From assembly GCF_014654675.1 (NCBI RefSeq), contig NZ_BNBC01000032.1, forward strand, positions 1 to 64,000: a stretch of DNA of 64,000 nt, read 5' to 3'. Positions 43,954-52,061 of this stretch are shown here, in pieces. The notes under the pieces are model-generated. The model searched no databases. It saw only the letters and a program-made list of their open reading frames with translations, and was not told where the DNA came from. Source of the DNA: Streptomyces spiralis (lineage in GTDB: Bacteria > Actinomycetota > Actinomycetes > Streptomycetales > Streptomycetaceae). The translations under genes and the position numbers were made by a program. The number at the start of each line of letters is the position of its first letter. The first letter of the stretch is position 1.

Positions 43954-44753
43954 CGGTCACCACGGAGATCGACGAAGGCGGCCTGGCCCACGTCACGCTG
44001 CGCCGGGGCGAGGCAGGCAACGCCATCGGCCTGGAGACCGCGCGCGGACTCCTCGATGCGGCACGCGCCTGCGAGCGCGGGTCCGTTCGGGCCGTGCTGC
44101 TCACCGCCGAAGGGAAGTCCTTCTGCGTCGGCGGCGACCTCAGAGAGTTCTCCAAGTTGTCCGGCGAGGCGCTGGGGAAGCACCTCATCGCGGTCACGGA
44201 TGCCCTGCACGAGGCACTGCGCACGTTCGCCGCGCTCGACGCGCCCATGGTCGCCGCCGTGCAGGGCGCGGTCGCCGGCGCGGGCATCGGACTGGCCGCG
44301 GCGGCCGATGTGACCCTGGCCGCCGACAACGCTTCGTTCACCGCGGCGTACACCGCGATCGGGTACTCGCCGGACGCCGGAGTGAGCTGGTTCCTGCCGC
44401 GTCTGATCGGCCCCAAGCGGGCCCTGGAGCTGCTGCTGACCAACCGTCGGGCCTCGGCCTCGGAAGCTGCCGAGCTTGGTTTGGTGAGCCGTGTCGTCCC
44501 CGCCGGTCAACTGCTCGCGGAAACCGCGCGGACGGCCGCGGACCTGCTGCGCGGCCCCACCGCCGCCTTCGGCGCCACGCGTCGGCTCGTCGCGGACGGG
44601 CTGACGTCGCCACTCGGCCCGCACCTGGACCGTGAGGCCCGCGCACTCGCCGCCGCGGCCGCCTGTGCCGAGGGTCGCGAGGGCGTCGCCGCGTTCCTCG
44701 GCAAGCGGGCGCCCGACTTCACGCGGGCCGCGTCCGGCACTCCCGGAACCTGA
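43950..44753 (+). CDS. Crotonase family enoyl-CoA isomerase (PaaG-like), not a classical hydratase
   Basis: 267 residues with the crotonase fold (FCVGGDLREF and GAVAGAGIGLAAAADV). Both hydratase glutamates are absent: the E144 position is Gly114 and the E164 position is Tyr134. An Asp is present at 142 (YSPDAGVSW), the site used as base by PaaG and delta3-delta2 enoyl-CoA isomerases. Double-bond migration is therefore the best prediction. The ATG overlaps the SDR stop. Together with the OYE-type and KSTD-like flavoproteins it suggests unsaturated or cyclic CoA esters. Confidence 0.85.
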   Translation: MTVTTEIDEGGLAHVTLRRGEAGNAIGLETARGLLDAARACERGSVRAVLLTAEGKSFCVGGDLREFSKLSGEALGKHLIAVTDALHEALRTFAALDAPMVAAVQGAVAGAGIGLAAAADVTLAADNASFTAAYTAIGYSPDAGVSWFLPRLIGPKRALELLLTNRRASASEAAELGLVSRVVPAGQLLAETARTAADLLRGPTAAFGATRRLVADGLTSPLGPHLDREARALAAAAACAEGREGVAAFLGKRAPDFTRAASGTPGT

Positions 44754-44821
44754 CCTTGTTCGCCGTTCCTCGTCCCACGCCCCGCCCCCGAACCCCACCC
44801 CCGAACACCGTGGAGCCCACC

Positions 44822-45970
44822 TTGTCGCAAGCATTCATCGTCGGCGCCGTCCGTACCCCGGTCGGCCGCCGCAAGGGCACGCTCAGCGGCGTCCACCCCG
44901 CCGACCTCGGCGCACACGTGCTGCGCGCCCTGCTGGAGCGCACCGGCGTCGACCCGGCAGCCGTCGACGACGTCTACTTCGGGTGCGTCAGCCAGATCGG
45001 CGCCCAGAGCGGGAACATCGCCCGCACCGCCTGGCTGTCGGCGGGACTGCCGCAACACGTCCCCGGCACCACCATCGACCGGCAATGCGGATCCTCCCAG
45101 CAGGCTGTCCATTTCGCCGCCCAGGCGGTCGGCTCCGGCGCCGCCGACCTGGTGGTGGCCGGCGGAGTGGAGGTGATGAGTCTGGTGCCCATCGCCAGCC
45201 CCATGTTCGTCGGTGAGCAGGCGGGCCTCGGCAGCCCGTTCGCGGGCGACGGCTGGCGCGAACACTTCGGGGACCAGGAGGTGTCGCAGTTCCGGGGCGC
45301 CGAGCTGATCGCCGAGAAGTGGGGGATCACCCGCGAGGACATGGAGCGGTTCGCGCTCGCCAGCCACCAGAGGGCGCTCGCCTCCCAGGCGGCCGGCGAC
45401 TTCGACGACGAGATCGTCCCCGCCTTCGGTCTCACCGTCGACGAGGGCCCGCGCGTCGACACCACCCTGGAGAAGATGGCGGGCCTGAAGCCCCTCACCG
45501 AGGACGGCCGGCTGACCGCCGCCGTGTCGAGCCAGATCTCCGACGGTGCCGCCGCCCTCCTGATCGCCTCCGAGGAAGCCGTGCGCCTCCACGGTCTGAC
45601 CCCGCTCGCGCGGGTGCACACCATGGCCGTGGTCGGCTCCGACCCGATCCACATGCTGACCGGTCCGATCCCCGCCACCGAGAAGGTCCTGGACCGGGCC
45701 GGTCTGACGATCGACCGGATCGACCTGGTGGAGATCAACGAGGCCTTCGCCTCCGTCGTCCTCGCCTGGCAGAAGGAGATCGGTGCTCCCCGCGAGCTGG
45801 TCAACGCCTTCGGCGGGGCGATCGCGCTCGGACATCCGCTCGGCGCCACGGGCGCCCGGCTCATGACCACGCTGGTTCACCAGCTGCGCAGGACCGGCGG
45901 TCGCTATGGTCTGCAGACGATGTGCGAGGGCGGCGGCATGGCGAACGCGCTTGTGCTCGAACGGGAGTGA
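44822..45970 (+). CDS. Acetyl-CoA acetyltransferase / 3-ketoacyl-CoA thiolase
   Basis: 382 residues with a complete thiolase active site: nucleophile Cys89 (DRQCGSSQQA), His in GHPLGATGAR, and the second Cys in TMCEGGGMANA. It cleaves 3-ketoacyl-CoA with CoA, releasing acetyl-CoA or propionyl-CoA. A TTG at 44822 is chosen because GGAG lies 6 bp upstream and MSQAFIVGAVRTP is the usual N-terminus; an upstream GTG (44810) is an alternative. It is the last gene of the operon before the TetR gene and closes the beta-oxidation sequence. Confidence 0.9.
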   Translation: MSQAFIVGAVRTPVGRRKGTLSGVHPADLGAHVLRALLERTGVDPAAVDDVYFGCVSQIGAQSGNIARTAWLSAGLPQHVPGTTIDRQCGSSQQAVHFAAQAVGSGAADLVVAGGVEVMSLVPIASPMFVGEQAGLGSPFAGDGWREHFGDQEVSQFRGAELIAEKWGITREDMERFALASHQRALASQAAGDFDDEIVPAFGLTVDEGPRVDTTLEKMAGLKPLTEDGRLTAAVSSQISDGAAALLIASEEAVRLHGLTPLARVHTMAVVGSDPIHMLTGPIPATEKVLDRAGLTIDRIDLVEINEAFASVVLAWQKEIGAPRELVNAFGGAIALGHPLGATGARLMTTLVHQLRRTGGRYGLQTMCEGGGMANALVLERE

Positions 45971-45984
45971 GTCATCCAGCTGGC

Positions 45985-45998
45985 AACTGAGTTCAACT
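45985..45998. promoter_or_regulatory. Island operator, copy e (tetR promoter)
   Basis: AACTGAGTTCAACT; the reverse complement AGTTGAACTCAGTT fits the shared dyad. It lies 52 bp before the TetR ATG, the expected place for autoregulation. Confidence 0.7.
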
Positions 45999-46049
45999 TG
46001 GGTCTACTCTCGGCTACGACCACGGTGAGTGACGGCCAGGAGAGTAACC

Positions 46050-46670
46050 ATGACAAGGATTGTTGAACCGGAGGCGGGGCCCCGGTCCAAGCGGGCCGCC
46101 ATCCTGTCGGCCGCTGTGGACTGCTTCGGGGAGGCCGGCTTCGAGGCCACCAAGTGGTCGACCGTGGCGGAGCGTGTCGGTATCGGCCAGACCGCCCTTT
46201 ATCACTACTTCGAGTCCAAGACCCACTGTCTGCTCACGATCATGCGGCTTGAGCTGGAGCGCTCGCACGACCGGTTCGTCGAGGCGACCAAGGACGTGGA
46301 GGACCCCGTCGAGGCGCTGCGGGCCGCGGTCCGTGCCGCGTACGACGTATCCCCGCACGAGGTTCTGCAGATGCGCATCCTGCAGAACCACATGGATCTG
46401 CTTTCAGGTACCCGCAGGTCCAAGCGTGAGGAGGCCGAGCGGGTGGCGGCCCGGCAGCTGGTCCAGGTCGTCGAGAGGGACTGGACGAACCTGTTGGTGA
46501 AGGGCATGTCCCAGGGCGCCTTTCCGCTGCGGGACGCGCAGCTTCTCGGCGGAAGCGTGCTCGGCTTGATCGTCAGCGTGTGGCGGTGGTACCGGCCCTC
46601 GGGCCCCACACCCCTGTCGGAGATCAGCGAGCTGATCGAGGGCGCCTGCGTACGCATGGTCGCCTCCTGA
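46050..46670 (+). CDS. TetR/AcrR family regulator, candidate master regulator of the island
   Basis: 206 residues. The N-terminal HTH (residues ~15-62) includes VAERVGIGQTALYHYFESKTHLL-like sequence (key QTALYHYF). The helical C-terminal domain resembles KstR2/FadR-type acyl-CoA sensors. A CAGGAG ribosome site precedes the ATG. A copy of the shared dyad is in its own promoter, and five other copies precede island operons. This makes it the best candidate for a repressor released by a CoA-ester intermediate; ligand and target binding are inferred. Confidence 0.85.
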   Translation: MTRIVEPEAGPRSKRAAILSAAVDCFGEAGFEATKWSTVAERVGIGQTALYHYFESKTHCLLTIMRLELERSHDRFVEATKDVEDPVEALRAAVRAAYDVSPHEVLQMRILQNHMDLLSGTRRSKREEAERVAARQLVQVVERDWTNLLVKGMSQGAFPLRDAQLLGGSVLGLIVSVWRWYRPSGPTPLSEISELIEGACVRMVAS

Positions 46671-46710
46671 CAGCGATATCGATGCGGAACCACTGACTGG
46701 TCCCGCCCTT

Positions 46711-46746
46711 CGCGGCCCCCTGGCGGATATCCGCCAGGGGGCCGCG
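46711..46746. terminator. 36-bp perfect palindrome, terminator of tetR
   Basis: Two 18-bp arms meet with no spacer (CGCGGCCCCCTGGCGGAT and its exact complement). It lies 40 bp past the TetR stop and before the binding-protein promoter. Confidence 0.75.
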
Positions 46747-46838
46747 CCGTTGTCCGAGGCCATCTCGCCTGGGGCGCGGTGATCGATGCGTGACCGACCA
46801 TTGCCAGCCGCGTTTCCGCGGGATTAACATCCGAACTG

Positions 46839-46852
46839 AATTGAACTTAACT
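46839..46852. promoter_or_regulatory. Island operator, copy f
   Basis: AATTGAACTTAACT, the weakest match to the dyad (right half altered), 21 bp before the binding-protein start. An overlapping alternative AACTGAATTGAACT begins at 46834. Confidence 0.55.
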
Positions 46853-46873
46853 CAGGTTGATCTGGGAGGGGTC

Positions 46874-48064
46874 ATGCGACGACGCACGACGCGCGCGCTC
46901 ATCGCCGCGTTCGCCGCGACGTTCGCCCTGATGGCGAACGCCTGTGGCACGGGAAGCCCCTCGGCGGGGGACGACAAGGTCATCAAGATCGGCGCGTGGT
47001 TCCCGCTCACCGGCCCGCTGGCCTCCTTCGGCATCCCTGAAAGGGCGGGAGCCGACGCGTACTTCAAGTCGGTCAACGCGCGGGGTGGGATCAACGGCCG
47101 CACGATCGACTGGATCGTCAAGGACAACGCCAACGATCCGCAGCAGACCGTCCAGATCGCCCGTCGGCTCGTCGACCAGGACGGGGTCGTGGCGATCGTT
47201 GCGACCAACGGCACCTCCCAGACCCAGGCCACGTTCCCCTTCGTGCTCGAGCAGTCGAAGGTGCCAGTGCTCAACACGCTGGGCGGCGACGCGTCCTGGT
47301 ACGAGCCGGCTCGCGACGGGCTGTTCGGTCTGCAGACGCTGTACGAGGACCAGGCGGCCGCACTCGGGCAGTGGGTGGTGCAGGACGGAGCCAAGAAGGT
47401 GGTCGTCGTGCACAGCGATCCGGCGGCGTTCGTGAACGTCGGCAAGGAGATCGAGCCGGCTGCCCACAAGACCGATCCGTCGGTCCAGGTGAAACGGCTG
47501 ACGGTGAAGTACCAGACGACCGACTACAGCCCGGTGATCAGCAAGGTCAGGGCCGAGAAGCCTGACGCCGTCGTGCTGATCCTCACGGCGGCCGAGACCG
47601 CTTCCTACCTGAAGGAAGCGCGGCTGCAGAGGCTCACCGCCCCGGTGTACGGCTATGCACCCGTGGCGGCACAGGCCACGCTGACCCTGGCCGGCAAGGC
47701 GGCCGAAGGGGTCAAGGCGCTGCAACTCGTCAAGTCGCCGCACGACGACGACCCGGCCATCAAGGAGTTCCGCGCGGCGATGGCGAAGTACGAGCCGGGG
47801 CAGCCGGCCGACTTCATCACCCTGTGGGGATGGGAAGCGGCCAAGGCCTTCGTCGAGATCGCCAAGACCATCGACGGGCCGGTCACCAGCGAATCGCTGA
47901 CCCGGGCCTACGAGAACGCGCGCGGCGTCGACACAGGCGTCGGGCCGGTTCTCGACTTCGGCCCCGGCCGGCACCTCGGCACCCGTGACCTACAGAAGGT
48001 CGTCGTCAGAAACGGCCGCTGGGAGTCGCAGGGCGACTTCTTCACCCCGCCGACCCGCGACTGA
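46874..48064 (+). CDS. ABC transporter substrate-binding lipoprotein (LivJ/HAAT type)
   Basis: 396 residues. A type II signal peptide (RRRTTRALIAAFAATFALM) ends at Cys24 in ANAC, a slightly unusual lipobox, so the mature protein is a membrane-anchored lipoprotein. The mature part has the Peripla_BP_6 layout: KIGAWFPLTGPLASFG, GGINGRTIDWIVKDN, and a C-terminal LWGWEAAKAFVEIA. It should deliver the substrate to LivH and the fused LivMGF encoded 22-25 kb upstream. The shared operator supports this distant partnership. It opens the operon with the two small NTF2-like genes and the EthD gene. Confidence 0.88.
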   Translation: MRRRTTRALIAAFAATFALMANACGTGSPSAGDDKVIKIGAWFPLTGPLASFGIPERAGADAYFKSVNARGGINGRTIDWIVKDNANDPQQTVQIARRLVDQDGVVAIVATNGTSQTQATFPFVLEQSKVPVLNTLGGDASWYEPARDGLFGLQTLYEDQAAALGQWVVQDGAKKVVVVHSDPAAFVNVGKEIEPAAHKTDPSVQVKRLTVKYQTTDYSPVISKVRAEKPDAVVLILTAAETASYLKEARLQRLTAPVYGYAPVAAQATLTLAGKAAEGVKALQLVKSPHDDDPAIKEFRAAMAKYEPGQPADFITLWGWEAAKAFVEIAKTIDGPVTSESLTRAYENARGVDTGVGPVLDFGPGRHLGTRDLQKVVVRNGRWESQGDFFTPPTRD

Positions 48065-48113
48065 CATCCCCTCCTGTCGCGCGCGGCGCCTCCACCCGAC
48101 GAAAGGACCGACC

Positions 48114-48473
48114 ATGGCCGACGTACTGCTCGCATACATGGCACGCATGGACAGTGACGACCCCGAGCAGACGCTCGACCTCCTCGAACCGGACTTCCGC
48201 TTCCTCATCACCCTGCCGGGTCGCGAGGCGACAGGACGGTCCAAAGCGGACTTCGCTGCCTACATAGCGGGCCGCAATGCCGTGGAGCGGGAGCACAAGA
48301 TCCTCCGGCACAGCTGCGACGGTGATCTGGAGACCGTGTACGGAGTGGTGACCGAGTCCGGGAAGGCCGTCGGATCCTTCCTGTCGGCGGCCGTGGTCAC
48401 GCCCGAGGGGCGGATGGCCCGCTACCAGTCGTACTTCACCACGACGTACGACCTCATCGATCTGCCGGAGTAG
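48114..48473 (+). CDS. Small SnoaL/NTF2-like protein
   Basis: 119 residues with the NTF2-like cone fold pattern: an N-terminal helix (VLLAYMARMDSDDPEQTLDLL), then strands with FRFLITLPGREATGRSKADFAAYI and a C-terminal strand pair ending YQSYFTTTYDL. Family members include ketosteroid isomerases, polyketide cyclases, limonene-epoxide hydrolases and dehydratases. A GAAAGGA ribosome site fixes the ATG. It is followed by a second gene of the same kind, and the two may form a heterodimer. The specific reaction is unknown. Confidence 0.75.
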   Translation: MADVLLAYMARMDSDDPEQTLDLLEPDFRFLITLPGREATGRSKADFAAYIAGRNAVEREHKILRHSCDGDLETVYGVVTESGKAVGSFLSAAVVTPEGRMARYQSYFTTTYDLIDLPE

Positions 48474-48513
48474 TCACGTGCGCGGCCACCGACCGCGCCG
48501 AAAGGAAGCCGAC

Positions 48514-48894
48514 ATGACTGAGACCACGGCCGCCGCGGCCCCTTTTCTCACCGCCTGGTTCGAGATCCTCGACAGTGACACGCCAGACCGGATCCTCGAC
48601 CTGATCAGCGACGACTTCTCGCTCTCCATCCTGTTCTCCACCGGCGACGGCAAGGCGACCGACTTCGCCGGTGACCGGGCCGCACTGGTCGGCTATCTGG
48701 AACAGCGCGAGCGGGGAACGCGCACCCACCATCTCCTGTCCGCGACCACGCTCGGCCAGGACGAGCTCTTCCTCGGCGAGGTGCGGCGCGAGGGTGTCCC
48801 CGAGGCGAGCTTCGTCGCCGCCGGACGCGTGGACGACCAGAACCGCCTGCAGCGGTTGCTGATCGGCCGGTCGTCCGAGATCCGCTTCGACTGA
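48514..48894 (+). CDS. Second small SnoaL/NTF2-like protein
   Basis: 126 residues. Layout parallels the preceding protein: a helix with FLTAWFEILDSDTPDRILDLI, then DDFSLSILFSTG and a C-terminal RVDDQNRLQRLLIGRSSEI. The two share the D-S-D-x-PxxxLDLx pattern, suggesting an old duplication. It may be an isomerase, cyclase or epoxide hydrolase-like enzyme acting on a ring intermediate, or a non-catalytic partner. AAAGGAA precedes the ATG. Expression with the binding protein is likely, as the gaps are short. Confidence 0.75.
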   Translation: MTETTAAAAPFLTAWFEILDSDTPDRILDLISDDFSLSILFSTGDGKATDFAGDRAALVGYLEQRERGTRTHHLLSATTLGQDELFLGEVRREGVPEASFVAAGRVDDQNRLQRLLIGRSSEIRFD

Positions 48895-48942
48895 CCCCGA
48901 CGTCCTTTTCCACCGTCAACTGACCGTACGTGGAGGCATGTT

Positions 48943-49263
48943 ATGTACAACCTCGTCCTGCTGGCAGCCCGCCCCCCGGAATGGACGCACGAGCAGTTCA
49001 TCGACTGGTGGCGCGGCGACCACGCCGAACTCACCTACCGCCTGCCCGGGTTGCGCGCCTGGCGGCACACCGAGATCGACCAGGCCCTGGAGCGGCGCTC
49101 CGAGGGCTGGGACGGAATCTCCGTGCTCGGCTTCGACTCCCCCGAGGACCTGAAGAAGGCTCTCGAGAGTAAGGAGTGGGCCGACGCGGTCGCGCAGGTG
49201 GGGGACATGAAGGGCCGCCGTGTCGCGGTGATGGGCCACGAAGCGGAGATGTTCACCGGCTGA
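48943..49263 (+). CDS. EthD-like small ferredoxin-fold protein
   Basis: 106 residues with the EthD/dimeric alpha-beta barrel pattern (YNLVLLAARPPEWTHEQFID and WWRGDHAELTYRLPGL; key WW-xxxHAEL with a conserved His). EthD-type proteins accompany oxidative degradation clusters (ethyl tert-butyl ether, polyketides) and are proposed to protect or channel intermediates or act as small isomerases. A GGAGG ribosome site precedes the ATG. It lies between the NTF2-like genes and an acyl-CoA ligase. Confidence 0.78.
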   Translation: MYNLVLLAARPPEWTHEQFIDWWRGDHAELTYRLPGLRAWRHTEIDQALERRSEGWDGISVLGFDSPEDLKKALESKEWADAVAQVGDMKGRRVAVMGHEAEMFTG

Positions 49264-49356
49264 GGCCCCGCCTCATGTCATCGGCACAGCACCAGGCACC
49301 ACGGCACGCGCCACACGGCTATCACGGAGTTCGGTACAGCGTAGCGAGGAAGTGGG

Positions 49357-50868
49357 ATGCAACAGGTAGTGCGGGAGTTCCAACTCAGGGCTGAGCAGGA
49401 GGACTTCGTCGCCGTCATCGACGACTCGGGCGCCCACACGGCGCGCGAACTGCTCGCCGAGGCGGCCAGGCTCGCCGAGGTGATGTTCCCCGGTGGGGCC
49501 GACGGAGCAGGCGGCACCGTCGCGCTCCAGGCCGACAACTCATGGCGCACCGTCGCCGGCACCCTCGCCGTGGGCCTGACGGGAGGCGTCCTCGCGGTGG
49601 TCAACCGGCACACCACGCGCGCGGAGTTCGCCGCCGCCTACGAGGACATCCGCCCGGACGCCGTGGTCGCCGAGCCCTCGGCGATGGACGAATGGGGCGT
49701 GTCCGACCTGGTGCCGCCGGGCCGGTCGGGCACGGTGCTCGACGGCTGGGTCTGCCGGTCCGCACCCGGGGCGTATGACGTGTCGCGCTGGTCGGGCGGC
49801 GCGCTCATAGGGCTGACGTCCGGCTCGACCGGGCGACCCAAGGGAGTCGTGCAGTCAGAGGCGGCCCTGCGCTACGCCGCTTCGAGCACCATCGAGATCA
49901 ACGGCCTCACGCGCGGCGACGCGGTGGCCGCGATCGTGCCGCTGTCGTCGACGGCCGCGTACTGCTTCGGCGTCTACCTCTCCCTTCTGCTGGGTGGCCC
50001 GCTCGTGCTGACGGCGAAGTGGGACCGGGCCGTGGCGCTGCGGCGGATGGCCGAGACCGACGTCCGCTGGACCATGTGTGTTCCGACGATGGCACTCCAG
50101 ATGGGTGCCGAAGCGGACGGCTCCGGTGTCCTCGGGGGAGTGCGAGCGATCACGGTGGGCGGTGGGCCGATGGACCGCGGCGCTCTCGCCCGCGCGGAAC
50201 AGTCCTTGGGGACGAAGATCCTGCGTGTCTTCGGCATGTCCGAGTGCCTCGGCCACACCTCGCCGGACCCCCACGACCCCGAGGAGATCCGGCTCGGCAG
50301 GGACGGCCGCCCCTTTCCCGGCACGGACCTGCGCGCGCTCACCCCCGATGGCACCCGAGCGGCACCGGGTGTGTCCGGTCGGGCGCACGTGCGCGGTCCG
50401 TCCCTCTTCCTCGGCTACGCGCGCGACGGCCGGGTGGAGCCGCCTGCGCTGACGAAGGACGGTTACTTCCCCACCGGCGACCTGCTGATGACCCACGAGG
50501 ACGGCACCGTCACCATCATGGGCCGCGAGAAGGACATCATCATCCGTGGCGGCCGCAACATCGACATCACCGAGATCGAGCGGGCGGTGGCCGCCTTTCC
50601 GCGCGTGGCCAGGGCCTGCGTCACTGCCGTCCCCGACGAGGTGCTCGGCGAACGCATCGCCCTGCTCGTCGTCACCGAGGACGGCGGCGCCATCGATCTG
50701 GCGGAGATCACCGCTCACCTGGAACACGTAGGCCTGTCCAAGAGCAAGTGGCCCGAATTCGCGTACAGCATAGAGGAGTTGCCCCAGACCAAGGTCGGCA
50801 AGCTCGACCGGTCCGGGGCCGGTGAACTGGCGCGTCGACTGCGTGCACGCACCCCCGACCCGGCCTGA
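49357..50868 (+). CDS. AMP-forming acyl-CoA ligase
   Basis: 503 residues of the ANL superfamily. P-loop GLTSGSTGRPKGVVQSE, adenine-site FGMSECLG, hinge DGYFPTGDLLMTHED, GREKDIIIRGGRNID and the C-terminal Lys in LPQTKVGKLDR are all present. The N-terminal half is shorter than in fatty-acid ligases. It should activate the imported acid or a hydrolysed lactone to its CoA ester, matching LvaE in the levulinate pathway. It is the second CoA ligase of the island, so two entry points or two sequential acids are implied. Confidence 0.87.
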   Translation: MQQVVREFQLRAEQEDFVAVIDDSGAHTARELLAEAARLAEVMFPGGADGAGGTVALQADNSWRTVAGTLAVGLTGGVLAVVNRHTTRAEFAAAYEDIRPDAVVAEPSAMDEWGVSDLVPPGRSGTVLDGWVCRSAPGAYDVSRWSGGALIGLTSGSTGRPKGVVQSEAALRYAASSTIEINGLTRGDAVAAIVPLSSTAAYCFGVYLSLLLGGPLVLTAKWDRAVALRRMAETDVRWTMCVPTMALQMGAEADGSGVLGGVRAITVGGGPMDRGALARAEQSLGTKILRVFGMSECLGHTSPDPHDPEEIRLGRDGRPFPGTDLRALTPDGTRAAPGVSGRAHVRGPSLFLGYARDGRVEPPALTKDGYFPTGDLLMTHEDGTVTIMGREKDIIIRGGRNIDITEIERAVAAFPRVARACVTAVPDEVLGERIALLVVTEDGGAIDLAEITAHLEHVGLSKSKWPEFAYSIEELPQTKVGKLDRSGAGELARRLRARTPDPA

Positions 50869-50965
50869 GGGGACGGGGCCGCCGAAGGCCGCGCGCTCAC
50901 GCGAGGGGCACGGTCCACACCACGAAGGAAACCGACCACGGCGCACCAGCCGGCAAGGGAGAGTC

Positions 50966-52006
50966 ATGACAATGCGGTTCGACCAGGGCCCTTGGGCCGC
51001 GGCCGGAGTCCAGACCGTGCAGCCCGGGGTGCACCGCGTGCCGCTGCCACTGCCCAACGATGGCTTGCACGCCGTCAACGTCTATCTGCTGGAGAACATG
51101 GCGGACGACGACAGCATCGTCATGATCGACGGCGGCTGGGCTATCCCCGAGGCGCGCAAGGCGCTTGAGGAGGCCATGGCCGCCATCGGCCGCGACCTCG
51201 ACGACATCAGCCACATCCTGGTCACCCACATCCACCGTGACCACTACACGAATGCCGTAGAACTCCGGCGGCTGCTGGGCTCCCGCGTCTACCTGGGCGC
51301 GGGCGAACGGCCAGGCCTGGAGATGCTCGGCCGGCTGCGCAGCGACGAACCCGCGGGTTCCCTTCAGACGCTGCGCCGGGCAGGCGCCGGCGAACTGGCC
51401 GACCACATCCAGGCGATGGACCACGGTGGCTACGACCCGAGCGTGTGGGAGGCCCCGGACCGCTGGCTCGGCGCGGAGACCCTGTGCTTCGGCGACCGCG
51501 AGCTGCGCGTCGTGCCGACTCCCGGACACACCAAGGGACATGTGGTCTACCTCGATGAACAACGCGGGCTGCTGTTCTCCGGGGACCATGTGCTGCCGCA
51601 CATCACCCCGTCCATCGGCTTCGAACTGGCCGAACCCGGGGGCCGTCCCCTGGCCGACTACCTGGACTCGCTTCGGCTCATGACCCGGTACGCGGACACG
51701 CGCCTGTTGCCCGCTCATGGACCGGTCGCCGACAGCTCCCACACTCGCGTCGCCGAGCTGCTCACGCACCACGACGACCGGCTGGCCAAGAGCCTGGCGG
51801 CGCTGGGAGACGCCACACTCGACGCCCACGCGGTGGCGCGCGCCCTGGGCTGGACGCGCCGGGACGTGCCCTTCGGCGAGCTCAGTGCCTTCAACCAGAT
51901 GCTCGCGGTCAACGAGACGGCGGCCCACCTGGACGTCCTGGTGCTGCGGGGGTGGGCCACGGTCGCGCTCGTGGGCGGGGTGAACCAGTACACGCGGGTG
52001 CGCTGA
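50966..52006 (+). CDS. MBL-fold metallohydrolase (possible lactonase or thioesterase)
   Basis: 346 residues. The di-metal motif HIHRDH is at 88-93, with further ligands in PTPGHTKGHV, SGDH and the late LLPAHGP. A C-terminal helical extension (~90 residues) resembles that of LACTB2/glyoxalase II-like proteins. It hydrolyses an ester, lactone or thioester bond; in this setting opening a gamma- or delta-lactone before CoA activation would make sense, but this is inference. The ATG at 50966 follows AAGGGAGAG. It is the last gene of its operon and is followed by a strong hairpin. Confidence 0.82.
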   Translation: MTMRFDQGPWAAAGVQTVQPGVHRVPLPLPNDGLHAVNVYLLENMADDDSIVMIDGGWAIPEARKALEEAMAAIGRDLDDISHILVTHIHRDHYTNAVELRRLLGSRVYLGAGERPGLEMLGRLRSDEPAGSLQTLRRAGAGELADHIQAMDHGGYDPSVWEAPDRWLGAETLCFGDRELRVVPTPGHTKGHVVYLDEQRGLLFSGDHVLPHITPSIGFELAEPGGRPLADYLDSLRLMTRYADTRLLPAHGPVADSSHTRVAELLTHHDDRLAKSLAALGDATLDAHAVARALGWTRRDVPFGELSAFNQMLAVNETAAHLDVLVLRGWATVALVGGVNQYTRVR

Positions 52007-52026
52007 CCGACCCGGGTGACAGCTTC

Positions 52027-52054
52027 GAGGGGCGCGGCAACTGCCGCGCCCCTC
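52027..52054. terminator. Bidirectional hairpin terminator
   Basis: GAGGGGCGCGGCA and its exact complement are separated by 2 nt, between the convergent MBL hydrolase and SDR genes. Confidence 0.8.
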
Positions 52055-52061
52055 ACACGTG

